NCBI GenBank assembly: GCA_964547995.1
Contig: CAZJRB010000121.1
Span: 1-21,285 of the forward strand
Source of the DNA: CAZJRB01 sp964547995
GTDB taxonomy: Bacteria; Planctomycetota; Planctomycetia; Pirellulales; Thermoguttaceae
Direction: 5' to 3'
DNA length: 21,285 bases
A program made the position numbers and the translations under genes. Position 1 is the stretch's first letter; each line of letters opens with the position of its first letter. A model generated the notes under the pieces. It had not been told where the DNA came from, did no database searches, and saw nothing but the letters and a program-made list of their open reading frames with translations. Shown piece by piece: positions 1 to 7,737 of the stretch.

Positions 1-437
1 TGGTCCCCGCAGATTCAGTCGGGGTTCCACGTGACCCGACCTACTCAGGTACCCCTCGGGAGACGACGCCGCTGTCGCATACGGGACTATCACCCTCTGT
101 GGTCCACCTTTCCAGAAGGTTCTGCTAGCGGATCGCTTTGTAACTCCCATGTGAAAGGCCCTACAACCCCGCAGAGGAAAACCTCCGCGGTTTGGGCTGT
201 TCCCCGTTCGCTCGCCGCTACTGAGGGAATCGATTTTTCTTTCTTTTCCTGCGGTTACTTAGATGTTTCAGTTCGCCGCGTTTACCACGCACGCCTATGG
301 GATTCAGCGTACGTCGGTTCGGGAATCCCGGGATCAACGCTCGTTTGACAACTACCCCGGGCTTTTCGCAGTCTTCCACGCCCTTCAACGTCTCCTGACG
401 CCAAGACATCCCCCATGCGCCCTTAGTAGCTTGACCA
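1..437 (-). rRNA. 23S ribosomal RNA, 5' portion (gene continues beyond left edge)
   Basis: The reverse complement reads as the 5' domain of bacterial 23S rRNA. It begins near GGTCAAGCTACTAAGGGC, equivalent to the E. coli start GGTTAAGCGACTAAG. Conserved blocks follow: GATGTCTTGGCGTCAGGAG, GAACTGAAACATCTAAGTA, the CAGTAGCGGCGAGCGAACGG block, the CTGGAAAGG segment and GAGGGTGATAGTCCCGTA. About 437 nt are present and the rest lies left of the window. The 5' end is placed by similarity and could be off by several bases. Open frames over this stretch are not genes. No 16S rRNA or tRNA lies upstream; a promoter and a protein gene are found there instead, so this 23S copy appears to be transcribed separately from 16S. 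Confidence 0.96.
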
Positions 438-860
438 CATGAATTCAATGCTCCAGCTCTCGAAAACGCTTCCTCTTGAAAACGCTTCACCAAAGCAAAT
501 TCACATCGGCCGCCACTGAATCGTTCGTTGCCTTGAACCCGGCAATGAATTGCCGGGCCCGCGCAACTCTGATCCTAGTAACGAATGCTCGTGATCGTCG
601 GCCGACACGCGAACACGCCGTCCACCCGACCGCCGATCTCTAAGTGCTCTTGAAACTGGTTCGATGCGCCAAAACGCATCGAACTCTCTCAATTGAGATG
701 CCACTTTTATCACACCCAAATTGTCAAAGAACGACAACCGTCCCCCCTGCGGAAGGGGGCCGTGCGGTTGCTGTCAGACTGACAGGGGGCAAACTCCCAA
801 GGTTCGCAAGGAATCCATCCCCTGTCTTTCTGATTTCACTTCCGAATTCACAGCGACTGT
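438..860 (-). other. 23S rRNA leader region with two perfect hairpins
   Basis: This is the stretch between the predicted transcription start (about 854) and mature 23S. It has no convincing protein gene. It holds a perfect 9-bp inverted repeat, CCCGGCAAT with a 2-nt centre (538-557), and a perfect 10-bp inverted repeat, GTTCGATGCG with a 6-nt loop (659-684). It also has a 12-bp palindrome TCTCAATTGAGA (687-698) and an 11-bp direct repeat GAAAACGCTTC (462-472 and 478-488) just before the mature 5' end. Such structures suit rRNA leader processing or antitermination, but that role is inferred. No clear boxA was seen. Confidence 0.6.
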
Positions 861-889
861 ACTATACCGGGTGGCGAATATCTTGTCAA
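861..889 (-). promoter_or_regulatory. sigma70-type promoter for the 23S rRNA gene
   Basis: Read on the minus strand, a perfect -35 TTGACA (889-884) is followed after 17 nt by TATAGT (866-861). The start would fall near 854, giving a leader of about 415 nt before 23S. The match to consensus and the spacing are both very good. The next gene on the other side (993, +) is divergent. Confidence 0.75.
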
Positions 890-992
890 AGGGTAATGAC
901 CGAAATCGTCCACACTTAGGCTGAACGGCCAATCAAGCCAATTCAATTGTCGGGCCACTGGCCCCCCACTTCCGGGTAAGGTACACTGGAAA

Positions 993-2708
993 ATGCAAGT
1001 GGGTCCTCTTGCCCATGTCAGCAGAATGAGAATTACCTCAATTCCCCAGATTTACCGCCACCTGAACCGCTGGAGGGAGATCCTTGCGGTACTGAGCAAG
1101 TACGAATTGGCGGCGTGGATCGGTCGGCTGGGGCCCGATTTTGCCAAGGATTTGCTCAAAGCACGTACAGGAGCAGCCATTGCACGGCTCGGCTGGGAAA
1201 CCCGTATCCGGCTCGCCCTGACCGAATTGGGCCCCACCTTTATCAAACTGGGACAGATCCTCAGCACGCGGCCCGACCTGGTGGGCGTGGCCCTGGCCGA
1301 GGAATTGCAGCAACTCCAGGCAAACGTGCCCGCCGATCCCCCGACCACCATACGGGAAACCATCGAGACCGAATTGGAGCAGCCCGTTGCCAAACTGTTT
1401 GCGGAGTTCGAAGACCAGGCGATGGCCTCGGCATCGATTGGTCAGATCCATCGGGCAAGACTCTTCTCCGGCGAGATTGTCGTCGTCAAAGTCCAGCACG
1501 CCAACATCGAGAAGACGGTTGCGGTTGACCTGGACATTCTAGCCGGGTTGGCACAACTGACCGAACGGATTCCCGAGTTCCAAAACTACCGGCCGGGGGC
1601 AATCGTGGCGGAGTTCAAGCGGGCCTTGCACAGGGAACTCGATTTTGGGCGGGAAGAACGCAACATGGAGCAGTTTGCCCGGGATTTCGCCCGCGACCCC
1701 ACCGTCCACATCCCTCGCCCTTATCCGGAGCTGAGCACCCATCGCGTGCTGACGATGGAACTGGTCGAAGGGACCAGACTGGTCGACGCGAAGGACTCGC
1801 CCCCAAAAGGGTTCGATTCTGAGGAAGTGGCCCGACACGGGGCCAATCTCTACCTCAAAATGATCTTCTCCAACGGTATTTACCACGCCGACCCGCACCC
1901 CGGCAACATCCTCGTGATGGACAACGGCGTAATCGGCCTGCTCGACTTCGGCATGGTTGGCCGGATCGATGAGCGATTGCAGGAGGAAGTCGGTGAGATG
2001 CTCATGGCGGTTGGCAACGGGGATTCGGAGCACCTGACATCGATCATCATACGGGTGGGCGCGGTTCCGTCCACCCTGGACCGGACGGCCCTGGGGCTCG
2101 ACGTGGCCGACTTTGTCGCCCATTACGGGAACCAGCCCGTCGATCAGTTCGATCTCAGTGGCGCATTGAATGAGATGATCGAGATGATTCGGCGTTTCAA
2201 CATCGTGCTGCCGGCACGGATTGCCATGCTCATCAAGGTGCTCGTCACGCTCGAAGGGACCTCGCGATTGCTGAATCCCAAATTTAATCTGATCGAGGTC
2301 ATGGCCCCGTACCGGAAGAAGCTGCTCCGGCGCCGGCTCTCGCCGCGGCGGCGTCTCCGTAAAATGCGGCGGCTCTATTCGGAGGTGGAACGACTTGTCG
2401 AAGTGCTCCCTCGGGGGGTGATTGACATCCTCGAACAGGTGCAAACCGGGAAGTTCGACGTCCATTTGGATCATCGCGGTTTGGAACCGTCGGTCAACCG
2501 CCTGGTGCTCGGGATGTTGGCCAGCGCGTTGTTCCTGGGTTCCACACTGCTATTGAGCCGAAACGTACCGCCGCTAGCGCCGCAATGGATCCCGCTGATT
2601 CACAACCTTTCCGTACCGGGCATCGTCGGCATCACGCTGAGCATCGCCCTGGGCCTCCGGCTATGGCGAGCCATCAACAAGTCGGGGCGTCTCGACCGGC
2701 GGAAGTGA
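993..2708 (+). CDS. AarF/ABC1/UbiB family protein kinase-like protein
   Basis: This 571-aa protein is an atypical kinase-like ATPase of the UbiB/ABC1/ADCK family, which supports isoprenoid quinone or lipid metabolism at the membrane. Family signatures are all present: the KxGQ motif at residues 85-88 (FIKLGQILSTRPD), an alanine/serine nucleotide loop ASASIGQIHRA (about 145-155), the lysine of VVVKVQ (K166), the catalytic-loop-like HADPHPGN (298-305) and the metal-binding DFG (318-320). Two hydrophobic C-terminal helices (about 502-525 and 546-562) fit membrane anchoring, and a basic RRR-rich stretch precedes them. An ATG at 1026 (MRITSIPQIYRHL) is an alternative start; neither start has a strong ribosome binding site. 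Planctomycetes generally use menaquinone, so a role in ubiquinone synthesis is not assumed. Confidence 0.93.
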   Translation: MQVGPLAHVSRMRITSIPQIYRHLNRWREILAVLSKYELAAWIGRLGPDFAKDLLKARTGAAIARLGWETRIRLALTELGPTFIKLGQILSTRPDLVGVALAEELQQLQANVPADPPTTIRETIETELEQPVAKLFAEFEDQAMASASIGQIHRARLFSGEIVVVKVQHANIEKTVAVDLDILAGLAQLTERIPEFQNYRPGAIVAEFKRALHRELDFGREERNMEQFARDFARDPTVHIPRPYPELSTHRVLTMELVEGTRLVDAKDSPPKGFDSEEVARHGANLYLKMIFSNGIYHADPHPGNILVMDNGVIGLLDFGMVGRIDERLQEEVGEMLMAVGNGDSEHLTSIIIRVGAVPSTLDRTALGLDVADFVAHYGNQPVDQFDLSGALNEMIEMIRRFNIVLPARIAMLIKVLVTLEGTSRLLNPKFNLIEVMAPYRKKLLRRRLSPRRRLRKMRRLYSEVERLVEVLPRGVIDILEQVQTGKFDVHLDHRGLEPSVNRLVLGMLASALFLGSTLLLSRNVPPLAPQWIPLIHNLSVPGIVGITLSIALGLRLWRAINKSGRLDRRK

Positions 2709-2885
2709 TCTCTTCCGCGTTTTTCCGCCGTTTGTCCCAAATTCGAGTAACGAAACCGGCTGCCTCTCCGTCATAATTGGCGGAAAGAACCTTTGGCGGA
2801 AGTCGTGGATTTCTCACAAGGGACGGAACTTATCCGCAATCGGGTGAGTCCAAGATAGAGCAGGGCGCAGACGTTGCGCACTTGT

Positions 2886-2918
2886 TACATTCGACGGCTG
2901 TGTCGGCCGTATAATAGC
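2886..2918 (+). repeat. 33-bp direct repeat, copy 1
   Basis: This 33-bp sequence is repeated perfectly at 3023-3055. It contains ACGGC and GCCGT arms and ends in TATAATAGC. It directly abuts the palindromic element starting at 2919. The preceding 2709-2885 shows no gene. Confidence 0.9.
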
Positions 2919-3022
2919 GGGTGCCATGCCCACGCCTGTGTGGGCATGTCGTGAATCCCGCAAGAAACCGCTACATGCCCACGCGAGCGTGGGCATGGCA
3001 CCCAACTTTCCGCAACAGAAAC
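2919..3022 (+). repeat. REPIN-like palindromic element A (CATGCCCACG family)
   Basis: The outer ends GGGTGCC (2919) and GGCACCC (to 3003) are inverted. Each arm is itself a hairpin with CATGCCCACGC-type stems, around a 25-nt spacer at 2949-2973. The left arm has diverged in its loop (CCTGTG). The 19 nt at 3004-3022 also follow element D with one mismatch, so they belong to the repeated unit. The element lies between the two copies of the 33-bp direct repeat, upstream of a lipoprotein gene. Confidence 0.88.
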
Positions 3023-3055
3023 TACATTCGACGGCTGTGTCGGCCGTATAATAGC
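3023..3055 (+). repeat. 33-bp direct repeat, copy 2
   Basis: This copy is identical to 2886-2918. It contains TATAAT at 3047-3052, about 55 bp before the lipoprotein start codon, but no good -35 is seen at the right distance. It may be a target duplication of element A or a repeat in its own right. Confidence 0.9.
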
Positions 3056-3107
3056 AACCAATCAATAACAATAATCTTCCAAACCAAAACAAAAGGATGA
3101 AATCACC

Positions 3108-4358
3108 ATGAATGCTATCCTGTGCGAAATCGGTCGATTCCGTGGCGTGTTGTTGCTGTTCGGCGTCGTTGGGGTGCTCTCGAGCTGCTGTGGATGCACG
3201 CCGGCGATTGGCGAGCAACCGTGGTTGGCTCGCACTACCACGAGTGGTGCGAGGACCGGCACCACCACAAGTCCGTTCCTTCAGGAAGACGCCCTGGCGC
3301 AAGCCGAGGACCCTTTTGCGGAAACGCCTCCCCCCGAGCCGGACCCCGCATTGCTCATGGATTGTGACGAGGGACGCAAGTACTGTGAATTGCTCCGAAA
3401 AATCGACGTTGAGAAAGACCGCGGATCGTACGGGGCGTTCTATGACTACGGATATTACACGGGCACGTCTTACTACGGCTACAAGGATTTGCCACGGGGA
3501 TATTGGGTCTATGTCGCCCCCAACTGGTACATCTATGCAGAGGCAAAAGGAGTCAAACCGCCCCAGAACCCGCCGAAACTCGCGAGAAAGAAGTACGGGA
3601 CGCTGCTTCGAAAATTCAAGGTCGAGCAAGATGCGAATTCTTACGGGGAATACTATGACTACGGATATTACACCGCCACGTCTCATAGTGGCTACAAGGA
3701 CTTGCCCCCGGGATACTGGGTTTACGTCGCGCCCTACTGGTACATCTTCGGAGAAGTCAACCCACTCCCGGTCAGTTCGATACCGAAACCAGTCACGCCA
3801 AAGCGATCCTGGGGGCCCGAGCAAGCGACGGGCGCGCCCGACACACCCCGTGCCGGCGACATCCGGACCGCGTGGGCCTCGAAAAGCTCCGGCGGGCAGA
3901 ACGAGTGGCTTCGCCTCTATTATGCCAAGCCAGTCATTCCCGCTGCTGTCCATGTCTACGAAACTTACAATCCCGGTGCCCTCTACCGAATCACTGCAAG
4001 GAAGCCCAACGGACAGGAAGTGGAAATCTGGGCCGGAAAAGACCCCGTCGCGGTTGGAAGTGGAATGGGCAGGGCAGCGATCGGAATCGAGGCAGATTTT
4101 CCCACAAACCGCATCACAATCTACCTCAAGAGCAATGAAGTCTCAGGGTGGAACGAGATTGATGCGGTCGGGCTTATGGACCCTGCCGAGAAGATCCAGT
4201 GGGCGGTCGCGGCACAAGCCAGCTCGACGTGGGCGTCGCCCGGCCCTCAGCATGTGCCGATAACACCGCAGTCGAACCATCAACGGATCGAACATCTCGA
4301 GGCCCAAGTCAAACAGATGCAATACGAGATACGGCAACTGAGACAGAAGGACCCGTAA
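3108..4358 (+). CDS. predicted lipoprotein with duplicated YDYGYY domain and F5/8C-like domain
   Basis: This 416-aa protein has a hydrophobic N-terminus and a lipobox LSSC (24-27), so it is probably a membrane-anchored exported protein. Two tyrosine-rich repeats of about 55 residues (92-146 and 163-217) share the pattern LLRK-VE-D-SYG-YDYGYYT-TS-GYKDLP-GYWVYVAP-WYI. A following domain (about 234-355) has WGPEQATGAPDT, EWLRLYY and VHVYETYNPGA. That pattern resembles a discoidin (F5/8 type C)-like galactose-binding fold, as in FBXL4-type proteins. The last 30 residues (IEHLEAQVKQMQYEIRQLRQ) look like a short coiled coil. AAGGATG (3094-3100) is the likely ribosome binding site. The repeat has no function I recognise; binding of a glycan or the cell surface is an inference. 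A long minus-strand frame across this gene only mirrors the duplication. Confidence 0.88.
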   Translation: MNAILCEIGRFRGVLLLFGVVGVLSSCCGCTPAIGEQPWLARTTTSGARTGTTTSPFLQEDALAQAEDPFAETPPPEPDPALLMDCDEGRKYCELLRKIDVEKDRGSYGAFYDYGYYTGTSYYGYKDLPRGYWVYVAPNWYIYAEAKGVKPPQNPPKLARKKYGTLLRKFKVEQDANSYGEYYDYGYYTATSHSGYKDLPPGYWVYVAPYWYIFGEVNPLPVSSIPKPVTPKRSWGPEQATGAPDTPRAGDIRTAWASKSSGGQNEWLRLYYAKPVIPAAVHVYETYNPGALYRITARKPNGQEVEIWAGKDPVAVGSGMGRAAIGIEADFPTNRITIYLKSNEVSGWNEIDAVGLMDPAEKIQWAVAAQASSTWASPGPQHVPITPQSNHQRIEHLEAQVKQMQYEIRQLRQKDP

Positions 4359-4415
4359 TTCCAGGGTGCCCGGAAGAAAATCCACAAAAAAGGGCTCAAA
4401 TCCGACCAATATGGG

Positions 4416-4443
4416 TGGACAGGTCCGTGGCCGGCAGTATAAA
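4416..4443 (+). promoter_or_regulatory. candidate promoter of rpsU
   Basis: TGGACA (4416-4421), a 16-nt spacer and TATAAA (4438-4443) stand about 90 bp before the S21 start. The rest of the 4359-4532 gap shows no other clear feature. Confidence 0.5.
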
Positions 4444-4532
4444 CTAATAGAATTATGGTGGGCGGGGATGGATCGTCATGCTCCCTTCCCTATTTCTTAA
4501 CCCAAGCGGATTTTCAACGAAAGGAAAACTGA

Positions 4533-4730
4533 GTGGTCAAATTGACGTTGCGTGAGCGCGAGTCGATCCAAGAGGCGGTTCGGCGCTTCCGCAAGTTGGT
4601 AGAACGAAGTGGCATCAAGAAAGAGATGCGTCGCCGCGAGTATTATGAGAAGCCTAGCGAAATCAAGCGCCGTGCCCGACTCAGGGCCGAACGGCGCGCC
4701 CGCCGTAATCGCATGTTAGCCGGACTTTAG
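4533..4730 (+). CDS. rpsU: 30S ribosomal protein S21
   Basis: This 65-aa basic protein is ribosomal protein S21, a small component of the 30S subunit platform that helps translation initiation. The family pattern is clear: RERESIQEAVRRFRKLVE, then RRREYYEKPSEIKRR, compared with RRREFYEKPT in E. coli, and an Arg-rich tail. The start is GTG at 4533, with AAAGGAAAA about 6 nt upstream. The length is normal. It stands alone, with its own candidate promoter, between a lipoprotein gene and the convergent nadC. Confidence 0.95.
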   Translation: MVKLTLRERESIQEAVRRFRKLVERSGIKKEMRRREYYEKPSEIKRRARLRAERRARRNRMLAGL

Positions 4731-5025
4731 CTTCCCCTCAGGCTTCTTCCCCGTTTTCCGTAGCGGATCGGTTTGTGCGCTCACGTCCGGGGTGCAATTG
4801 CCGGCCCGGGACCGCGAAGCCGCTCCTCGGCAACCCCCAAAAAAATGACGCGGCGAAGTCCCCTCTAGCTCCCAGCTTTCCTCGCCGCGCCGGTGACACA
4901 CGCCCCTCCCCAAGGCGTGAGCACACTGAACCATACTTCCGGCCGGCAGAGTGTCAAGCGATAGCGGGCCATTTGTCGGGAAGAGGAAAAATCTTCCGGC
5001 ACGAGCGGAACGATCGGCACACCGC
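4731..5025. other. intergenic region between convergent rpsU and nadC
   Basis: About 295 bp. The small open frames here have no recognisable protein character. No clear rho-independent terminator or repeat was found. Confidence 0.5.
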
Positions 5026-5943
5026 TCACGCGCCCCAATCCAGCCCCAGGTCCAAGCAAACGGCCGAATGGGTCAAGGCCCCAACGCTGATCCGATCGAT
5101 GCCTGTGTGCGCGACGGATCCGACTGTTTTGAGATTGATTCCGCCCGAAGCCTCGAGTTCTATTGCCGGGTTCGACGCATCCCGCCGGGCAACAGCCTCG
5201 CGAAGCATTGCGGGAGACATGTTGTCGAGCAGTACGATATCGGGACCGGCCGGCAACACGTCGTCCAACTGGTCGAGCGCGTCGACCTCCACTTCGATGA
5301 TCATGGTTTCACGGCCGTTCTCCCGGGCAAAACAACGTGCCCGTCGGACGGCTTCGGCGGGGGTATACCGAGCCGAGCCGTCTCGCGTCTTGCCTAACGC
5401 AAGGTGGTTGTCTTTGATCAGCACGGCATCGAACAGTCCGGTGCGATGATTGTGGCCGCCGCCGCAACGGACGGCGTATTTTTCGAGCCGGCGCCAGCCC
5501 GGCGTAGTCTTGCGGGTATCATAAACGCGGGCCTTGGCGCCGGCGACTGCATCGACGTACTGACGGGTCAAAGTGGCGATACCCGACAGCCGCCCCAACA
5601 GGTTCAACACCAACCGTTCGGCAACAAGGATCCCTCGAGCCGGTCCCTCGATTTGTCCGGCGCAATCTCCATGCTCCAGCAATTGCCCGTCTTCGGTTTC
5701 CGGCAACCATCTCAGGCGAGGCTCGATTTCCTTGAGCGCGGGATCGACCGCCGGCAATCCGGCGATGGTTCCCGGCTGCCGAGCGAGGATTCTCGCCTTG
5801 GCCTCGTCATCCCCAGGCACGAGCGCCCGCGTGGTCCAATCACCCGATTTTCCCAGGTCTTCATCCACGGCCAGCCGCAGGATCCGCTGCCACTCGGCCT
5901 GAAGCGATTCGTCCCAGGTGATCTGCTCGAAGTCTTTGGTCAT
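5026..5943 (-). CDS. nadC: nicotinate-nucleotide diphosphorylase (quinolinate phosphoribosyltransferase)
   Basis: This 305-aa enzyme converts quinolinate and PRPP to nicotinate mononucleotide, CO2 and pyrophosphate in de novo NAD synthesis. Family signatures are intact: LAVDEDLGKSGDWTTRAL near the N-terminus, AERLVLNLLGRLSGIATLT (108-126), DTRKTTPGWRRLEKYAV (142-158), the active-site GGGHNHR (161-167), LIKDNHL (175-181), and later VLLDNM and EASGGI in the phosphate-binding part of the barrel. The length is typical. Its start lies only 15 bp from repeat element B, so any promoter must lie in or beyond that element. No nadA or nadB is in the window. Confidence 0.97.
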   Translation of the reverse strand: MTKDFEQITWDESLQAEWQRILRLAVDEDLGKSGDWTTRALVPGDDEAKARILARQPGTIAGLPAVDPALKEIEPRLRWLPETEDGQLLEHGDCAGQIEGPARGILVAERLVLNLLGRLSGIATLTRQYVDAVAGAKARVYDTRKTTPGWRRLEKYAVRCGGGHNHRTGLFDAVLIKDNHLALGKTRDGSARYTPAEAVRRARCFARENGRETMIIEVEVDALDQLDDVLPAGPDIVLLDNMSPAMLREAVARRDASNPAIELEASGGINLKTVGSVAHTGIDRISVGALTHSAVCLDLGLDWGA

Positions 5944-5957
5944 GCGCGTTTCTCCGT

Positions 5958-6072
5958 CTAGTACCTTGTGACAACTGAGATTGTGGGTTGTCGGGTGCCA
6001 TGCCCACGCTTGCCGTGGGCATGTTCTGCAACGCCCACAAACATGCCCACGGCAAGCGTGGGCATGGCACCC
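5958..6072 (+). repeat. REPIN-like palindromic element B with 32-bp tail
   Basis: A perfect 80-bp inverted repeat (5993-6072) has 33-bp arms around a 14-nt loop. Each arm can fold as a CATGCCCACG-loop-CGTGGGCATG hairpin. It is preceded by a 32-bp tail (5958-5989) starting CTAGTACCTTGTG. The whole 115-bp unit recurs inverted at 12852-12966 with a single difference. It sits between the divergent nadC and comEA-like genes. Confidence 0.93.
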
Positions 6073-6164
6073 ACAGTTTCAATGGTCGTACGGTACTGGT
6101 GTCGTGGCCGGAAATCGGTTATGGTGAGTTCCGGACACAAGACTATATTGAAATCGAGCATTTC

Positions 6165-6575
6165 ATGTTTGGCAAGCCCCCGGACGGCCGTTCGAGGCAT
6201 CCCACATACTTGCTCCGCCGCGCCGACCAGGCGGCCGTAGCCGTGCTGATGTTGCTGGGGCTGGCGGCAGCGGTCGGCTGGTGGATTTCGCAAGGCGGGC
6301 CGCAAGGACGCCTGATCGAAGTCGACCGGGCCGAGCCGCAAACGGCCGGCTTCCAGGTCGATCTGAACGAAGCCGAATGGCCGGAACTCGTCCAGTTGCC
6401 CGGCATCGGCGAGACGCTCGCCCGGCGGATTGTCGAATCGCGCCGGACGGACGGCCCTTTCCCGGACCATGAAGAGCTAAAGCGGGTTCGGGGGATCGGA
6501 CCGAAGACACTCGACCGGATTCGCCCCTATCTCCGCCCGATCCCCGGAGGCGGCGATCTGGCCGGAAACCCCTGA
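6165..6575 (+). CDS. ComEA-like helix-hairpin-helix membrane protein
   Basis: The 136-aa product has one membrane segment (about 22-42) followed by a linker and a ComEA-type pair of helix-hairpin-helix motifs (about 66-124). Key signatures are VDLNEAEWPELVQLPGIGETLARRIVESR and the second hairpin VRGIGPKTLDRIRPYL. ComEA proteins bind double-stranded DNA at the cell surface during natural transformation, and this architecture (N-terminal anchor, C-terminal HhH) matches. No other competence genes are nearby, so the role is inferred. The frame is open upstream to 5988, but that part lies in repeat element B. I therefore place the start at ATG 6165, though its ribosome binding site is weak. Confidence 0.88.
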   Translation: MFGKPPDGRSRHPTYLLRRADQAAVAVLMLLGLAAAVGWWISQGGPQGRLIEVDRAEPQTAGFQVDLNEAEWPELVQLPGIGETLARRIVESRRTDGPFPDHEELKRVRGIGPKTLDRIRPYLRPIPGGGDLAGNP

Positions 6576-6585
6576 GGAAGCGGGA

Positions 6586-6616
6586 AGTGGGTAGTGGATA
6601 GTGGGTAGTGGATAGT
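6586..6616 (+). repeat. heptamer tandem repeat, left copy (AGTGGRT x4)
   Basis: Four tandem heptamers alternate AGTGGGT and AGTGGAT and are followed by AGT. The reverse-complement version is at 7179-7220, so the two arrays face each other on either side of the NPYQSP membrane protein gene. Confidence 0.9.
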
Positions 6617-6660
6617 CTGTCCTCGGCGATTTTTTTGGAGGCTAAGCACTCCTACGCAAG

Positions 6661-7134
6661 ATGAGTGAGAATCCGTACCAATCACCAATGGCGGAGCCGC
6701 CGCCTCCAGGCAAGAAACGGCGCCGCTCCTACACGCCGGAACGTGCATACCGTTGGTCGGTGATCCCGCTGGCGGCGTTTATGTTCTTCGGCGGTTTGAT
6801 CTTCGTCGCAGCCAGTCTTTTCACTCCCCTTGAGCCGGACATGCCCCCGATCAAATCTCCCTGGCTCGCGAGGCTGGTTTTCGGCGGAATAGGCGCCTAT
6901 CTTTCTGTTTTGGGAATCGGCTTCTTCCGTCTGTCGCGGCTGGCCCTTTGGGGGTTCTACGGCTACATTGTGCTGGGTTCTATCTGGCAGATGTTCCTTC
7001 CGATGTTCGACTCCCGCTGGTCGCCCTGGCTTGCCTTGGCCAGTCTGATTTTCAACGTGCTAATCACTGTTGGCATTTACCTCGCCGTCAAACCGGCTTT
7101 CGCCAACGTCGCACAACTCAAGCGGGGTCGCTGA
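6661..7134 (+). CDS. NPYQSP-motif four-helix membrane protein, function unknown
   Basis: This 157-aa protein begins MSENPYQSP, a short N-terminal motif found on many otherwise unrelated planctomycete membrane proteins. A proline- and arginine-rich cytoplasmic stretch follows (PPPPGKKRRRS), then four predicted membrane helices at about 33-54, 68-90, 95-115 and 121-143. I recognise no enzymatic motif. The ATG at 6661 gives the motif directly at the N-terminus, which supports this start; a GGAGG lies rather far upstream (about 19 nt). The gene is enclosed by inverted heptamer arrays at 6586-6616 and 7179-7220. Confidence 0.85.
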   Translation: MSENPYQSPMAEPPPPGKKRRRSYTPERAYRWSVIPLAAFMFFGGLIFVAASLFTPLEPDMPPIKSPWLARLVFGGIGAYLSVLGIGFFRLSRLALWGFYGYIVLGSIWQMFLPMFDSRWSPWLALASLIFNVLITVGIYLAVKPAFANVAQLKRGR

Positions 7135-7178
7135 GTAAGTATAGGGTGTGTGAAACTACGGGTTCGGCGGCAACCCCG

Positions 7179-7220
7179 ATCCACTACCCACTATCCACTA
7201 TCCACTATCCACTACTCACT
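7179..7220 (-). repeat. heptamer tandem repeat, right copy (AGTGRRT on minus strand, x6)
   Basis: Six consecutive heptamers (ATCCACT, ACCCACT, ATCCACT x3, ACTCACT) are inverted relative to the array at 6586-6616. The last heptamer overlaps the TGA stop codon of the NADAR gene (7216-7218). Confidence 0.9.
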
Positions 7221-7737
7221 CCTCTTCCCCTGGCTTCACCTGCTTCAACTCCTCCCGCATTTCCATCAGGATTTTCCCGAGCATATTCATGCCGGTGCCG
7301 TCGCCGCCATCGGCCCAGTAGGTGTCTTTGTTCGTGTGTTCTACGATTTCGGCGTCGCCTGTAGAAAGGAGGACCTCGCGGAGATATTCGTGTTGAGTGA
7401 ACTTCGCCCGAACGGCTTCGCGCATGATAGAATCCTTGACCGCATCCCAATCGTCACGGAGGTGTTTCTTGGGGTCGCGTGCCGTCCGGGCGGCCACAAC
7501 CGGACAATAGATATTGCGGACGATTTCCTGGTCGTGCCGATCGAGGAATTTCTGTGCCTGGAAGTAATGCTCCGAAGTCGGCCAGTCCTTGCCTTTGATA
7601 CGGATCGGGTACGGGGCAAAGTTGGAGAAGCTTCCGTAGTCGCCGGAAACATTGTAGAAGCGGACAACCTCGGGCGGTTCGTCATCGTTGGACAGGGCAT
7701 GGGGAGACGGTGCCACAGGACTCTCCGTCGCAATCAT
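7216..7737 (-). CDS. NADAR family protein (YbiA-like)
   Basis: This 173-aa protein belongs to the NADAR/YbiA family, whose members hydrolyse N-glycosidic bonds in reactive riboflavin-pathway intermediates or ADP-ribosylated substrates. It matches E. coli YbiA closely across the core: FYNVSGDYGSFSNFAPYPI (27-45), the signature WPTSEHYFQAQKF (52-64), CPVVAARTARDPKK, MREAVRAKF and YWADGGDGTGMNMLGKILMEMREEL (140-164). The N-terminal 25 residues are low in complexity. The start is uncertain: ATG at 7737 has no clear ribosome binding site. An in-frame GTG eight codons in (7716) has GGAG six bases upstream and may be the real start. It is divergent from uvrB. Confidence 0.94.
   Translation of the reverse strand: MIATESPVAPSPHALSNDDEPPEVVRFYNVSGDYGSFSNFAPYPIRIKGKDWPTSEHYFQAQKFLDRHDQEIVRNIYCPVVAARTARDPKKHLRDDWDAVKDSIMREAVRAKFTQHEYLREVLLSTGDAEIVEHTNKDTYWADGGDGTGMNMLGKILMEMREELKQVKPGEEE

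Noticed and set aside
218..493. 91-aa minus-strand open frame
   Set aside because: It overlaps the 5' end of 23S rRNA in the same strand, so the open frame is incidental.
3047..3052. TATAAT as the definite promoter of the lipoprotein gene
   Set aside because: No suitable -35 lies 15-19 nt upstream, and the box is part of a repeated 33-bp sequence. Kept only as a possibility.
2814..3953. 379-aa minus-strand open frame with internal repeats
   Set aside because: Its repeats are the complement of the duplicated domain of the lipoprotein gene, and its C-terminal part translates palindromic repeats.
4716..4934. 72-aa minus-strand open frame between rpsU and nadC
   Set aside because: No protein-like composition, no ribosome binding site and no recognised family.
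5988..6164. Upstream extension of the ComEA-like protein
   Set aside because: The residues translate repeat element B (CATGCCCACG hairpins), not protein-like sequence.
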